A stretch of DNA of 64,000 nucleotides from the NCBI RefSeq assembly GCF_040605635.1, contig NZ_JBEXDG010000005.1, forward strand, positions 124,001 through 188,000, written 5' to 3'. This document shows, piece by piece, positions 52,869 through 61,810 of the stretch. The notes beneath the pieces are model-generated. The model did no database searches and was not told the origin of the DNA. It saw only the letters and a program-made list of their open reading frames with translations. How positions within the stretch are numbered: the first letter of the stretch is position 1; every line of letters begins with the position of its first letter. The position numbers and the translations under genes are program-made. Source of the DNA: Dactylosporangium sp040605635. Its GTDB lineage: Bacteria > Actinomycetota > Actinomycetes > Mycobacteriales > Micromonosporaceae.

Positions 52869-52884
52869 TACCACGCCCGTGGTA
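52869..52884. promoter_or_regulatory. Palindrome between kinase and MMPL genes
   Basis: TACCACGCCCGTGGTA is a perfect 7-2-7 palindrome 71 bp before the kinase start and 58 bp before the MMPL start. A likely binding site for the adjacent NarL-type regulator or another factor. Confidence 0.55.
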
Positions 52885-52942
52885 CGGCGGAGCCTGCGCC
52901 GGGACGACGCTTTCCCGGCCGCGGACGCAGACCGTGGTGGTC

Positions 52943-55105
52943 ATGGCGAAATACCTGTACCGGCTCGGCAAACTGAGCTTCCGCCGCAGGAAGCTGGTCC
53001 TCGCGCTGTGGCTGGCCCTGATCGCGGCCCTCGGCGTCGGCGCGGCCACCCTGTCCGGACCGACCGCCGGCACGTTCGAGATCCCGGGCACGCAGGCGCA
53101 GGAGGCCCAGGACCTGCTCGCCCAGCGCTTCCCGCAGGCGGGCGCCGGCGGCGCGCAGGCCCGGGTGGTGTTCGCCGCGCCGGCGGGGGAGCGGCTCACC
53201 GACCCGGGCAACGCCGCCGCCGTCGAGCGGACCGTCACCGCACTGAAGGCCGGCGGGCACGTCGCCGATGTCAGCGACCCGCTGCGCGGCACCGTCAACG
53301 CCGCCGGCACGGTCGCGTACGCGCAGGTGACCTACACCGTCGCGCCGATCGGCATGAGCGACGACGACCGCGAGCACCTCGTCGCGGCGGCCGAGGCCGG
53401 GCGCGCCGCGGGCCTGACGGTGGAGATCGGCGGCGACGCGCTGCAGGCGCCCGCCGAGCAGGGGATCGCCGAGGTGATCGGCCTGCTCATCGCCGCGCTC
53501 GTCCTGCTGGTCACCCTCGGCTCGCTGGTGTCCGCGGGCCTGCCGTTGCTGACCGCGCTGCTCGGCGTCGGCGCGGCGATGGCCGGCATCCAGATCGTCA
53601 CCGGCTTCATCGACATCAGCAGCTCCACGCCGACCCTGGCGCTGATGCTCGGCGTCGCCGTCGCCATCGACTACGCGCTGTTCATCGTCTCCCGGTACCG
53701 GCACGAGATCGCCCTCGGCCGGGAGGACGTCGAGGCGGCCGGACGCGCGGTCGGCACCGCCGGGTCCGCGGTCACGTTCGCGGGCCTGACGGTCGTCATC
53801 GCGCTCGGCGCCCTAGCCGTCGTCAACATCCCGGTCCTCACCCAGATGGGCCTCGCGGCGTCAGGCGCGGTCGTCGTCGCCGTCCTGATCGCTCTCACCC
53901 TGCTGCCGGCCCTGCTCGGGTTCGCGGGCCGCCGCGTCGTGCCGAAGCGGCCCACCCCGGAGCGGACGAAACGGAACAGGTGGGCGCTGCTCGTCACCCG
54001 CCGCCCGCTCGTGACCGTGGCCGTGACGGTCCTCGGCCTCGGGATCGTCGCCGTGCCCGTCCTCGACATGCGCCTCGGGCTGCCCGGGGACAACATGGCC
54101 GGGCCGCAGACGACCCAGCGCAAGGCGTACGACATGCTCACCGGCGGCTTCGGTCCCGGCTTCAACGGGCCGCTGCTCGTCGTCGTCGACGCCGCCGGCA
54201 GCCCGGACCCGGCCGCCGCCGCGACCGCCGCGGCCGGGCGCATCGCGCGGCTGCCCGGCGTCGCCACCGTCAGCCCGCCGGTGCTCAACCCGGCCGGCGA
54301 CACGGCGATCCTGCAGGTCGTCCCGGCGACCGCGCCGGACGCCGCGCAGACCACCGAGCTCGTGCACACCATCCGGGCCCTCGCACCGGCCGACGGCGCC
54401 GAACTCGCCGTCACCGGCACCACCGCCGTCAACATCGACATCTCGGCGAAGATGGGCTCGGCGCTCGGCCCGTACCTCGCGGTCATCGTCGTGCTCGCGT
54501 TCCTGCTGCTGACGCTGCTGTTCCGGTCGCTGCTGGTGCCGCTGAAGGCGATCGGCGGCTTCCTGCTCAGCGTCGCCGCCACGTTCGGCGCGGTCGTCGC
54601 CGTGTTCCAGTGGGGCTGGCTCGCCGGCCTCATCGGCGTCGAGCAGACCGGCCCGATCGTCAGCCTGCTGCCCGTCATCCTCATCGGCATCGTGTTCGGC
54701 CTCGCGATGGACTACGAGGTGTTCCTCGTCAGCCGGATGCGGGAGGAGCACGTGCACGGCGCCGCGCCCGGCGACGCCGTCGTCAACGGGTTCAGCCACG
54801 GCGCGCGGGTCGTCACGGCCGCCGCGATCATCATGATCAGCGTGTTCTCCGGCTTCATCCTGTCGCCCGAGCCGATGATCAAGTCGATCGGGTTCGCCCT
54901 GGCGGCCGCGATCCTCTTCGACGCGTTCGTCGTGCGGATGACCCTGGTGCCGGCGGTCATGATGCTGCTCGGCAAGCGGGCGTGGGCGCTGCCGCGCCGG
55001 CTCGACCGGCTCCTGCCCGACGTGGACGTCGAGGGCGAGCGGCTGCACGCCGGCGAACCCGCGCCGCCCAGAGCGCTCGTCAGTGCCGGAACTGCCGCTC
55101 GATGA
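52943..55105 (+). CDS. MMPL family transporter
   Basis: A 720-residue RND-superfamily exporter with two six-helix MMPL domains. SFRRRKLVLALWLALIAALG is the first helix. Helices 4-5 contain GVAVAIDYALFIVSRYR with the coupling Asp-Tyr, and the second half repeats it as GLAMDYEVFLVSRMREE. Two large extracytoplasmic domains lie between helices 1-2 and 7-8. In actinomycetes such pumps move lipids, drugs or antibiotics. ATG 52943. Its 3' end overlaps the convergent IMPase gene by 26 bp. Confidence 0.92.
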   Translation: MAKYLYRLGKLSFRRRKLVLALWLALIAALGVGAATLSGPTAGTFEIPGTQAQEAQDLLAQRFPQAGAGGAQARVVFAAPAGERLTDPGNAAAVERTVTALKAGGHVADVSDPLRGTVNAAGTVAYAQVTYTVAPIGMSDDDREHLVAAAEAGRAAGLTVEIGGDALQAPAEQGIAEVIGLLIAALVLLVTLGSLVSAGLPLLTALLGVGAAMAGIQIVTGFIDISSSTPTLALMLGVAVAIDYALFIVSRYRHEIALGREDVEAAGRAVGTAGSAVTFAGLTVVIALGALAVVNIPVLTQMGLAASGAVVVAVLIALTLLPALLGFAGRRVVPKRPTPERTKRNRWALLVTRRPLVTVAVTVLGLGIVAVPVLDMRLGLPGDNMAGPQTTQRKAYDMLTGGFGPGFNGPLLVVVDAAGSPDPAAAATAAAGRIARLPGVATVSPPVLNPAGDTAILQVVPATAPDAAQTTELVHTIRALAPADGAELAVTGTTAVNIDISAKMGSALGPYLAVIVVLAFLLLTLLFRSLLVPLKAIGGFLLSVAATFGAVVAVFQWGWLAGLIGVEQTGPIVSLLPVILIGIVFGLAMDYEVFLVSRMREEHVHGAAPGDAVVNGFSHGARVVTAAAIIMISVFSGFILSPEPMIKSIGFALAAAILFDAFVVRMTLVPAVMMLLGKRAWALPRRLDRLLPDVDVEGERLHAGEPAPPRALVSAGTAAR

Positions 55106-55871
55106 TGTCCAGCAGCGCCGCGTGGGTCGCCTGATCCGCGGCGGCGAGGAGGCCGCCGGCGCCGGTGTGCAGCGGTTGCCCACGCAGCCCGGTCACCACG
55201 CAGCCGGCGGCCTCGCACAGCGCGACGCCCGCCGCGAAGTGCACGCTGTCGCGCAGGTCACCGTCGTACACGTACGCGGCCCGGCGGCCGGCCGCCACCC
55301 ACGCGAGGGCGAGACTCGTCGACACGACCCGTGGCCGGAAGCGTTCGCCGAACGCCGGATCCGCGAGGAGCCGCGCGGGGTGGAAGGCAGGAGCGTTCGG
55401 GTGCGGCGGGTCGAGGTCGACATCCACGAGGGTTGTCCGCGGCGTCGGTACGAGCGGCGCGTCCACCCCGTTGCCGCGCACCCGGGCCAGACCGTCGAAG
55501 GCCCAGAACACCTCCCGGGCGAACGGGTCGACGGACACCGCCACCGGGGTGCCCTCCGGGGTGCGCAGCGCGACGTTGACGCAGACGAGCATCGCGCCGG
55601 CGGCGTAGTTGAGCGTCCCGCACAACGGGTCGACCAGCCACGTGCGGTCCCCGCCGCCAGTGCGGCCGGACTCCTCGCCGAGCAGGGCGTCGCCGGGCCG
55701 GGCGGTGCGCAGCACGCCGAGGATCGCCCGCTCCGCCTCGAGGTCGGCGACGGTCGCGAAGTCGCCGCCGCCCTTCGCGTAGTGGTCCAGCCGGGTCCCG
55801 AAATGGGAACGGACCACCGCCGCGCCCGCTTCGGCGGCGGCGATGGCCAGCTCCAGGTCGTCGATCGTCAC
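55080..55871 (-). CDS. Inositol monophosphatase family protein (variant active site)
   Basis: A 263-residue phosphatase-fold protein. DYAKGGGDFATVADLEAER, GEESG (Glu66-Glu67) and WLVDPLCGTLNYA are the family motifs, but the usual DPxDGT is DPLCGT here, replacing a metal-binding Asp by Cys84. The closing DSVHFAAGVALCEAAGCVVT is normal. Hydrolysis of inositol phosphates may be altered or lost. GTG 55871 is two bases after the stop of the upstream membrane protein gene, so they are coupled. Confidence 0.82.
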   Translation of the reverse strand: MTIDDLELAIAAAEAGAAVVRSHFGTRLDHYAKGGGDFATVADLEAERAILGVLRTARPGDALLGEESGRTGGGDRTWLVDPLCGTLNYAAGAMLVCVNVALRTPEGTPVAVSVDPFAREVFWAFDGLARVRGNGVDAPLVPTPRTTLVDVDLDPPHPNAPAFHPARLLADPAFGERFRPRVVSTSLALAWVAAGRRAAYVYDGDLRDSVHFAAGVALCEAAGCVVTGLRGQPLHTGAGGLLAAADQATHAALLDIIERQFRH

Positions 55872-55873
55872 CG

Positions 55874-56866
55874 TCAGACGATAGCCGGGGCACCGGCCGC
55901 GGGTTCCTGCGTGATCGCTGCCCTGCCCCGGGCCCGCAAGGCGAGACCCGCGGCGCACAGGACCGTGACGGCGAGGATGCCCGCCGCGAGCAGCGTCCGG
56001 GCGTCGGGTTCGAGCAGCGGCTGGCCGCGCAGTGCCTGCCAGGTCAGCAGGGCGATGAGGCCGGCGTACCCGAGCGCCGCCGCCCGCACGAATCCGCGCG
56101 CCACCCGCTGCGAGGCGAGCGGCCCGCCGGGCCGGCGCCGGGCGGCCGCGGCGAGCAGCAACGCCAGCAGCGGCAGCGCCTGCAACGCGTGGATGCCGAC
56201 GAAGTGCGGGATGCGCAGGTCCCCGCCGGTCGTCGACCAGCCGGTCACCGGCATCGCCGGGCCGCCGTCGGCGACGCCGACGCTGTGCGCGCCGATCGTG
56301 CCGACCACCTCGCCCCGGTCGAGGGCGGCGCCCTGCTCGGCGGTCGGGCCCGTCATGAGGAACGCGACCAGCATCCCGGCGAGCGACAGCGCGAACCCGA
56401 GCCGCGCCGCGGACCGCAGCACCGGGTCGCCGCCGCGCTGGAACGCCACCACGATCGCGGCGACGAGGCTCGCCGTCCACAGCACCACGACCATGTTGCC
56501 CATCAGCGTCCACACGGTCTCGTCGAACGGGGTGCTGTTGTTGAAGTGGCTCGGCCGCCCCCGCACCGCCTGGAGCACGACGAGGGTCATCTCGGCGGAC
56601 GACGCGACCGCGACGATCGTCCCGGCCCACCAGCCGGTCCGGCGCCCGCGACGGGCGTGCCGTAACAGCCAGGCGAGGGTCACCGCGTACACGCCGAGCG
56701 ACACACCGAACTTGAAGGGCTTGAGCCAGGCGGGGCTGCCGACGACGAGCCGGTCGTCGACGAGGACGCCGGCGAGGGAAACGAGGGTCACGACACCCAT
56801 CGCCGCCGCGAACCACAGCAGCGGGCGGTGCCATCGGAGAGGCTGCGGACCGGTCATGGTGGACAT
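55874..56866 (-). CDS. Conserved integral membrane protein
   Basis: A 330-residue membrane protein with about eight helices (for example LLWFAAAMGVVTLVSLAGVL, then near 60, 85, 125, 160, 225, 265 and 290). The conserved features are SPAWLKPFKFGVSLGVYAVT and RIPHFVGIHALQALPLLALL with two His. I recognise it as a widespread actinobacterial membrane family without a known role. Middle gene of a five-member minus-strand run (racemase remnant, siderophore protein, membrane remnant, this gene, IMPase). ATG 56866. Confidence 0.75.
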   Translation of the reverse strand: MSTMTGPQPLRWHRPLLWFAAAMGVVTLVSLAGVLVDDRLVVGSPAWLKPFKFGVSLGVYAVTLAWLLRHARRGRRTGWWAGTIVAVASSAEMTLVVLQAVRGRPSHFNNSTPFDETVWTLMGNMVVVLWTASLVAAIVVAFQRGGDPVLRSAARLGFALSLAGMLVAFLMTGPTAEQGAALDRGEVVGTIGAHSVGVADGGPAMPVTGWSTTGGDLRIPHFVGIHALQALPLLALLLAAAARRRPGGPLASQRVARGFVRAAALGYAGLIALLTWQALRGQPLLEPDARTLLAAGILAVTVLCAAGLALRARGRAAITQEPAAGAPAIV

Positions 56867-56960
56867 GGGCCTACGGTCCCAATCCGGGCTGCCCGGCACA
56901 GGCCCGCCGCCCCCCTTCTTCCGCGTCCCGTCACCCCCACGCGGCGTGCTGGGGCTGTCC

Positions 56961-57077
56961 CTACCCTGAGGGGGTCAGCAGGTCGGCGACGGCGGCGCCC
57001 CACCGGCGCCCGGCGAGCGACGAGCCGACGACGAGGAGCGGGGCGAGCAGCAGTTTCAGCAGCAGCGCCACCGTCAC
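56961..57077 (-). pseudogene. Truncated membrane protein remnant
   Basis: A 38-residue frame, VALLLKLLLAPLLVVGSSLA then GRRWGAAVADLLTPSG, matches the first helix of a larger actinobacterial membrane protein family that usually runs on for about 200 more residues. The start GTG overlaps the stop of the siderophore-interacting protein by four bases, as an operon member would. The rest of the gene is missing. Confidence 0.55.
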
Positions 57078-57901
57078 GCGCGGCCCTCCTGCTCGGCCTC
57101 GACGGCCGTGTTCCAGTCGCGCTTGGAGGCCTGCCAGCCGTCCTCGTCGTGGCCGAGCCGCCAGTACCCGGAGATCGACAGCCGACCCAGCGGCACGCCC
57201 CGGTCGAGGCGCAGGTGGCGGCGGAGCTCCTTGACGAAGCCGGCCTCGCCGTGGACGAACGCGTGGACGTCGTCGCCGTGCCACGTGACGCCGGTGACGG
57301 CCTCGACGAGGGCCTCGCCGATGGGGCGGCCGGCGCGGCGCAGCCAGGTCACGCCGGGGATCTTCTGCTCCTCGCGGGCGTCGGCGACCTCGACGAACGC
57401 CTCCACGACGGCGCCTTCGGGGAGGCGCTCCATCGCGACCGCGATCGCCGGCAGGGCGCTCTCGTCGCCGGCGAGGAGGTGCCAGCCGGCGGCCGGGTCG
57501 GGCGCGTACTTGCCGCCGGGCCCGCCGAACGACAGCTCGTCGCCGGGCCGGGCATTGACCGCCCACTGCGCGGCGAGGCCACTGTCGCCGTGGATGACGA
57601 AGTCGAGGGTCAGCTCACGCGTCGCCGGGTCCCAGTCACGCACCGTGTAGGTCCGGGTGACCGGCCACTGCTCGCGCGGGAACCCGGCCCGGATCGTGGC
57701 AAGGTCGAACGGCCGCGGGTAGACGACCCCGGCGGCCGGGAACATCAGCTTCACGTAATGATCGGTGTGCTGTCCGGCGTCGAACCCGGCGAGCCCGTCG
57801 CCGCCGAGCACGACGCGGTGCATGTTCGGGGTGAGACGCTCGGTGCGCACCACCCGCCCGGTGTGTGCCTGCGGTGCCCGCCGTGCCGGTTGCTCTGCCA
57901 T
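57074..57901 (-). CDS. Siderophore-interacting protein (FAD/NAD(P)H ferric reductase)
   Basis: A 275-residue cytosolic flavoprotein that reduces ferric siderophores to release iron. TPNMHRVVLGGDGLAGF opens the FAD domain, and VTRTYTVRDWDPATRELTLD is the RxYTxR-type FAD signature. The C-terminal SIP domain has HLLAGDESALPAIAVAMERL and HAFVHGEAGFVKELRRHL with a closing SISGYWRLGHDEDGW. Length and motifs are standard (ViuB/SIP type). ATG 57901 overlaps the upstream stop by one base. No siderophore genes are nearby. Confidence 0.92.
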   Translation of the reverse strand: MAEQPARRAPQAHTGRVVRTERLTPNMHRVVLGGDGLAGFDAGQHTDHYVKLMFPAAGVVYPRPFDLATIRAGFPREQWPVTRTYTVRDWDPATRELTLDFVIHGDSGLAAQWAVNARPGDELSFGGPGGKYAPDPAAGWHLLAGDESALPAIAVAMERLPEGAVVEAFVEVADAREEQKIPGVTWLRRAGRPIGEALVEAVTGVTWHGDDVHAFVHGEAGFVKELRRHLRLDRGVPLGRLSISGYWRLGHDEDGWQASKRDWNTAVEAEQEGRA

Positions 57902-58179
57902 CACACGCCAACGGTATACGCCCCGCGGATCCGGTCGCCCCTGATGGTGGCGACCGCGGCGACCGCGGCGGCGCGGGGGCTGCTGAGCACGGGCACGGCC
58001 AGGCCGGTCAGGAGGCCGGCGGCGGGGGCCATGCTGGCCTCGACGCCGGCCCGCGCGTCCTCCAGCAGCGCGGCGTCCACGACATGCGGCCCGGGGACGT
58101 CCGGAGCCAGGTCGGCGAGCAGGCCACCGAAGGTCCCGACATGGACGTCGGCCGTGTGCGGGAACCCGATGATCGCCAT
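57901..58179 (-). pseudogene. Asp/Glu racemase-like remnant
   Basis: A 92-residue frame. HTADVHVGTFGGLLADLAPD with HVVDAALLEDARAG resembles the start of the Asp/Glu/hydantoin racemase-like family, and VPVLSSPRAAAVAAVATIRG looks like a later part. The segment between, with the first catalytic Cys, is missing and the C-terminal half is absent. Assignment is tentative. It ends in a one-base overlap with the siderophore-interacting protein gene. Confidence 0.45.
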
Positions 58180-58339
58180 CCGCGCAGCATGCCACGTGCC
58201 CCCCAGCACGCATCGCTTCCTGCCAAGCTATGGGCAGCGGCGTCGCCGGGGTCATGCCCGTCCCCGGCGGCGCCGCGCCATCGGTCGCGCATCCGGGCCT
58301 CTCGTTGCCCGGGGTCCTGCCACTCGACCGTGCCCAATT

Positions 58340-58394
58340 CTGAAAGAGGCTTTCACATCGATGGAAACTGTGGCAGTCTGAAAGAGTCTTTCAG
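58340..58394. promoter_or_regulatory. Two ArsR-type operators
   Basis: CTGAAAGAGTCTTTCAG (58378-58394) is a perfect 7-3-7 palindrome. A near copy, CTGAAAGAGGCTTTCAC (58340-58356), has perfect 6-bp arms and lies 38 bp upstream centre to centre. Both precede the ArsR gene and bracket the likely promoter, suggesting cooperative repression. Confidence 0.75.
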
Positions 58395-58410
58395 GGTTGG
58401 AGGGAGTGAC

Positions 58411-59016
58411 ATGGGTCGTGAGGCGCGGCGGACGCTCACCGAGCCGGACGCGTTGCGGGCGCTGGCCCACCCCGTCCGGTACGAGGTGCTCAACTACCTC
58501 ATCGCCGAAGGGGTCGCCACGGCGTCGCAGTGTGCCCGGGCCGTCGGGGACACCCCGTCCAACTGCAGCTACCACCTGCGCGCCCTGGCGAAGGCCGGGC
58601 TCGTCGCGCCCGACGGATCCGCGGACGGGCGGGAGCGGCCCTGGCGGGCGCTCGTCACCGGCTTCGACGTGCCGCCCGACGCGGACCCCGAATCCCCGGC
58701 GGGCAAGCAGGCGGCGCTGATCGCGGCCCTCGCCGTCCAGCGGGACCAGCGGCTCGTCCGGGGGTGGATGGAGCGCCGCGACCGGGCGCCCGCGCAGTGG
58801 CGCGACGCCGACCACTACGGGCTCTACACGCTGCGGCTCACCCCTGACGAGCTGCGCGAGCTCGGCGACCGGATCGACGCCCTCGTCCGGCCGTACATCG
58901 CGGCGACCCGCGACGACGCACCCGCCGGGGCCGAGGCGGTCCACCTCGGCTTCCACGGATTCCCTATCAGCACCGACGAGGAGGCGCCAGATGCGACAGC
59001 TCCTGCGGCACCGTGA
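58411..59016 (+). CDS. ArsR-family (HTH_20) regulator
   Basis: A 201-residue regulator. The winged helix spans about residues 10-85 (EPDALRALAHPVRYEVLNYL, then GDTPSNCSYHLRALAKAGLV) and the tail carries a helical dimerisation part (LRLTPDELRELGDRIDALVR). Proteins of this HTH_20/ArsR type often precede an MFS pump they control. ATG 58411 follows GGAGGGA. Overlaps the MFS start by 26 bp; two matching palindromes lie upstream. Confidence 0.87.
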   Translation: MGREARRTLTEPDALRALAHPVRYEVLNYLIAEGVATASQCARAVGDTPSNCSYHLRALAKAGLVAPDGSADGRERPWRALVTGFDVPPDADPESPAGKQAALIAALAVQRDQRLVRGWMERRDRAPAQWRDADHYGLYTLRLTPDELRELGDRIDALVRPYIAATRDDAPAGAEAVHLGFHGFPISTDEEAPDATAPAAP

Positions 59017-60217
59017 CTTCCGGCGGCTGTGGCTGGCCGGGCTCATCTCCGACACCGGGGACTGGCTGCTCCTGGTCGCCCTGCCGATTCTCGTGTACCA
59101 GCTGACCGGCTCGCCCCTGCAGACGTCCTATGCGTTCCTGGTCGAACTGGCGCCGGCGGTCCTGCTCGGACCCCTGGCGGGACACCTCGCGGACCGGTGG
59201 GACCGCCGGCGGCTCCTGGTCGGCATCGCGGTGGTCCAGGCCGTCGCCCTCCTGCCGCTGCTGCTCGTCAAGGACCGCGGCGACCTGCCCATCCTGTACG
59301 CGGTCATCGCCGTCGAGGCGGCCATGCTCACCATGTTCGGCCCGGCCAAGAACGCACTGCTGCCGACCCTGGTGCCCGCCGCTGAGCTCGTGCCGGCGAA
59401 CGCGCTGATCGGGCTCGGTCAGAACGCCGGACGCCTCGCGGGCGGGCCGCTCGGCGGGCTGCTCCTCGCGCTGAGCGGCCTGCCGGTGATCGTCGCCGTC
59501 GACCTGGTCACCTTCATCGCGGCCGCGGCCCTCATCGCCAGTGTGCGGAGCACCTTCAGCAGGACCGAGGCGAAGGCCGAAGCCGGGACGGGTCGCGGCG
59601 GCAGCCGGCGGATCCGGGCCGCACTCGGCGTCGCCGCCCTGGCCGGCGCCGCGCAGGGCATCTTCGTCGTGCTGTTCGTCGTCTGGGTCGCCCGCGAGCT
59701 CGGCGGCGGTGCGGCCGAGACCGGGCTGCTCCGCGGGGTCCAGGCCATCGGCGCCATCGGGCTGGGCCTGCTCCTCGCCGCCGCCCCGCGCACCCCCGGC
59801 CCCGGCACCCTCATCGCGGCGGGCACCGGCGTCTTCGGCGTGCTGTCCCTCATCGTGTGGAACGGTCCGGCGGTGACCACCGCGCTGCCCGTCTACGTCA
59901 CGCTGTTCATCCTCGTCGGCGCGCCCGGCGTGGTCATGCTCACCGGGCTGGCCACCCTGCTGCAGCAGGAGACGACCGACAGCACGCGGGGCAAGGTGTT
60001 CGGCGTCTTCGGCGCGGTCTACGAGGGCAGCAGCGGCGCCGGCATGCTCGCCGCCGGGGTCCTGGCCGACCGGATCGGCGTCATGCCCATGCTCAACCTG
60101 CAGGCCGCCCTGTACCTCGCGGCCGGAGCGACCGCCCTCGTGGCACTGAAAGCAAATTGGTCCGGACCTGTTATCCGGAAACCCGCCCGCCGGGAGGGCG
60201 TCGTTCACCCTCATTGA
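58991..60217 (+). CDS. MFS transporter (MefA/macrolide-type group)
   Basis: A 408-residue, 12-helix exporter. HRDFRRLWLAGLISDTGDWL and LLGPLAGHLADRWDRRRLLV are the MFS_3/MefA-type signature; NALIGLGQNAGRLAGGPLGG lies in helix 5. Its start overlaps the ArsR gene end by 26 bp and a GAGGAGG precedes it, so it is co-translated with its regulator. Substrate unknown, antibiotic efflux likely for the family. Confidence 0.87.
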   Translation: MRQLLRHRDFRRLWLAGLISDTGDWLLLVALPILVYQLTGSPLQTSYAFLVELAPAVLLGPLAGHLADRWDRRRLLVGIAVVQAVALLPLLLVKDRGDLPILYAVIAVEAAMLTMFGPAKNALLPTLVPAAELVPANALIGLGQNAGRLAGGPLGGLLLALSGLPVIVAVDLVTFIAAAALIASVRSTFSRTEAKAEAGTGRGGSRRIRAALGVAALAGAAQGIFVVLFVVWVARELGGGAAETGLLRGVQAIGAIGLGLLLAAAPRTPGPGTLIAAGTGVFGVLSLIVWNGPAVTTALPVYVTLFILVGAPGVVMLTGLATLLQQETTDSTRGKVFGVFGAVYEGSSGAGMLAAGVLADRIGVMPMLNLQAALYLAAGATALVALKANWSGPVIRKPARREGVVHPH

Positions 60218-60258
60218 TTTCGATGCGTTGCAACGTGACCCCCACTCGGAGGTATTCG

Positions 60259-61749
60259 ATGCAACGATCGATCCTGGCCGGCGTCCTCGCGGCCGGCCTG
60301 GCGCTCACCGGTGCCGTGTCCGTCGCCGCGCCCGTCCACGCCGCCGCACCGGCGAAGAAGCTGCTGGTCGTCGGCATGGACGGGCTCAACTGGGCCAACG
60401 TGGTCGCCGCGAACGCGCCCAACCTCGACGCGCTCGCCGCGGCCGGCACGCTCGGTGAGAGTCTCGTGTACTGCCCGGGCGTCGCCGCCTCCTCCAGCGG
60501 CCCGGGCTGGTCGACGATCGCGACCGGCGTGTTCCCCGACAAGCACGGCGTGAAGGACAACAGCTTCGCGGGCAAGCAGTACGGCACGTACCCCGACTTC
60601 CTGACCCGGCTGGAGAGCGCCGACCCGGCCTACCGCACCTACTCCGCGGTCGACTGGGCGGTGCTGCACACGCAGGGCACCTTCGGCGCGGCGATCGACA
60701 CGCGGGTCACGTTCAACGGCGACGCCGAGGGCTACGTCAGCGCCGACGTGAAGATCACCAACGACGCGGTCAACCGCCTGCGCAACGATAACCCGGACGC
60801 GTCCTTCGTCTACCTGGGCAACACCGACGTCGTCGCGCACGCGAGCGGCACCGGCACGGCGTACACGACGGCCATCGAGAAGCAGGACCAGCAGCTCGGA
60901 CAGCTGCTCGCCGCGATCTCCGCCCGCCCCACGTACGGCAGCGAGGACTGGCTGATCCTGGTCACCACCGACCACGGCCACGCGGTGCCCGGCGGCGGCC
61001 ACGGCGGCTGCGGCATCGACGAGCGCCGCACGTTCGTCCTCGCCAAGGGCGCGGGCGTCGCGGCCGGCGCCCGCCCCGTCGACACGCGCCTCGCCGACGT
61101 CGCGTCGACCGCGCTCGCCCACTTCGGCGTCTCCGCGGCGCTGGACGGCAAGCCCGTCTCGGTCCGCTCCACCGACGCCTTCGACACCCTCGCTCCGTCG
61201 CTGCGCACCCGGGTCGACGAGACCGGCATCCCCGCGACGCTGAAGGGCTGGACGCCGGCCGCGCCGACCGGCTGGACCGTCGACCGCAGCCGCATGCCCG
61301 CCGGCGGCGTCACCGAGTGGCGCGGCTGGAGCTTCGCCACCGACGAGTTCTGGAGCCGCGCCCAGACCGGCCAGGAACGGGAGAACGCGCTGCGCACCCG
61401 GGGCGTGTTCGCGGTCGCCGACTCCGACGAGTTCAACGACAAGTCCGGCGGCACCAGCTTCGACTCGACGCTGACCTCCCCGCAGTACACCGTCACCGCC
61501 GGTGCCACGGTCCGGCTCAACTTCGTGACCCACTACCGGCAGGAGGGCGCGCAGAAGGCCGACGTGCTCGTCTCCTTCAACGGCGGCGCCGACATCCTCG
61601 TCAAGCGGTACACCGCCGACGCGCGGGCCAAGGTCGAGTCGCTGCCGGTGACCGTCCCGGCCGGGGCGACCCGCATGGTCGTCAAGTTCCGCTACTACGA
61701 CGCCAACAACAACTGGTACTGGGTGATCGACGACCTTCGCGTCGCCTGA
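60259..61749 (+). CDS. Secreted alkaline-phosphatase-superfamily phosphodiesterase
   Basis: A 496-residue exported enzyme. A signal peptide (residues 1-28) is followed by a phosphodiesterase/nucleotide pyrophosphatase domain: LLVVGMDGLNWANVVAANAP (metal Asp), SSGPGWSTIATGVFPDKHG (nucleophile region), YLGNTDVVAHASG and LVTTDHGHAVPGGGHGG (metal Asp-His-His). The C-terminal 120 residues (FNDKSGGTSFDSTLTSPQY to NNNWYWVIDDLRV) form a beta-sandwich that may bind carbohydrate. ATG 60259 is seven bases after GGAGG. A strong hairpin follows the stop. Confidence 0.87.
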   Translation: MQRSILAGVLAAGLALTGAVSVAAPVHAAAPAKKLLVVGMDGLNWANVVAANAPNLDALAAAGTLGESLVYCPGVAASSSGPGWSTIATGVFPDKHGVKDNSFAGKQYGTYPDFLTRLESADPAYRTYSAVDWAVLHTQGTFGAAIDTRVTFNGDAEGYVSADVKITNDAVNRLRNDNPDASFVYLGNTDVVAHASGTGTAYTTAIEKQDQQLGQLLAAISARPTYGSEDWLILVTTDHGHAVPGGGHGGCGIDERRTFVLAKGAGVAAGARPVDTRLADVASTALAHFGVSAALDGKPVSVRSTDAFDTLAPSLRTRVDETGIPATLKGWTPAAPTGWTVDRSRMPAGGVTEWRGWSFATDEFWSRAQTGQERENALRTRGVFAVADSDEFNDKSGGTSFDSTLTSPQYTVTAGATVRLNFVTHYRQEGAQKADVLVSFNGGADILVKRYTADARAKVESLPVTVPAGATRMVVKFRYYDANNNWYWVIDDLRVA

Positions 61750-61758
61750 ACCCTCCGG

Positions 61759-61788
61759 GCGGGGCCCTCATGCTGGTGAGGGCCCCGC
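61759..61788 (+). terminator. Intrinsic-type hairpin after the phosphodiesterase
   Basis: GCGGGGCCCTCA and TGAGGGCCCCGC form a perfect 12-bp stem with a six-base loop, ten bases past the stop. No T-run, as usual for actinobacterial terminators. Confidence 0.8.
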
Positions 61789-61810
61789 ACGCACCGGGTA
61801 GGGTCGCCGG

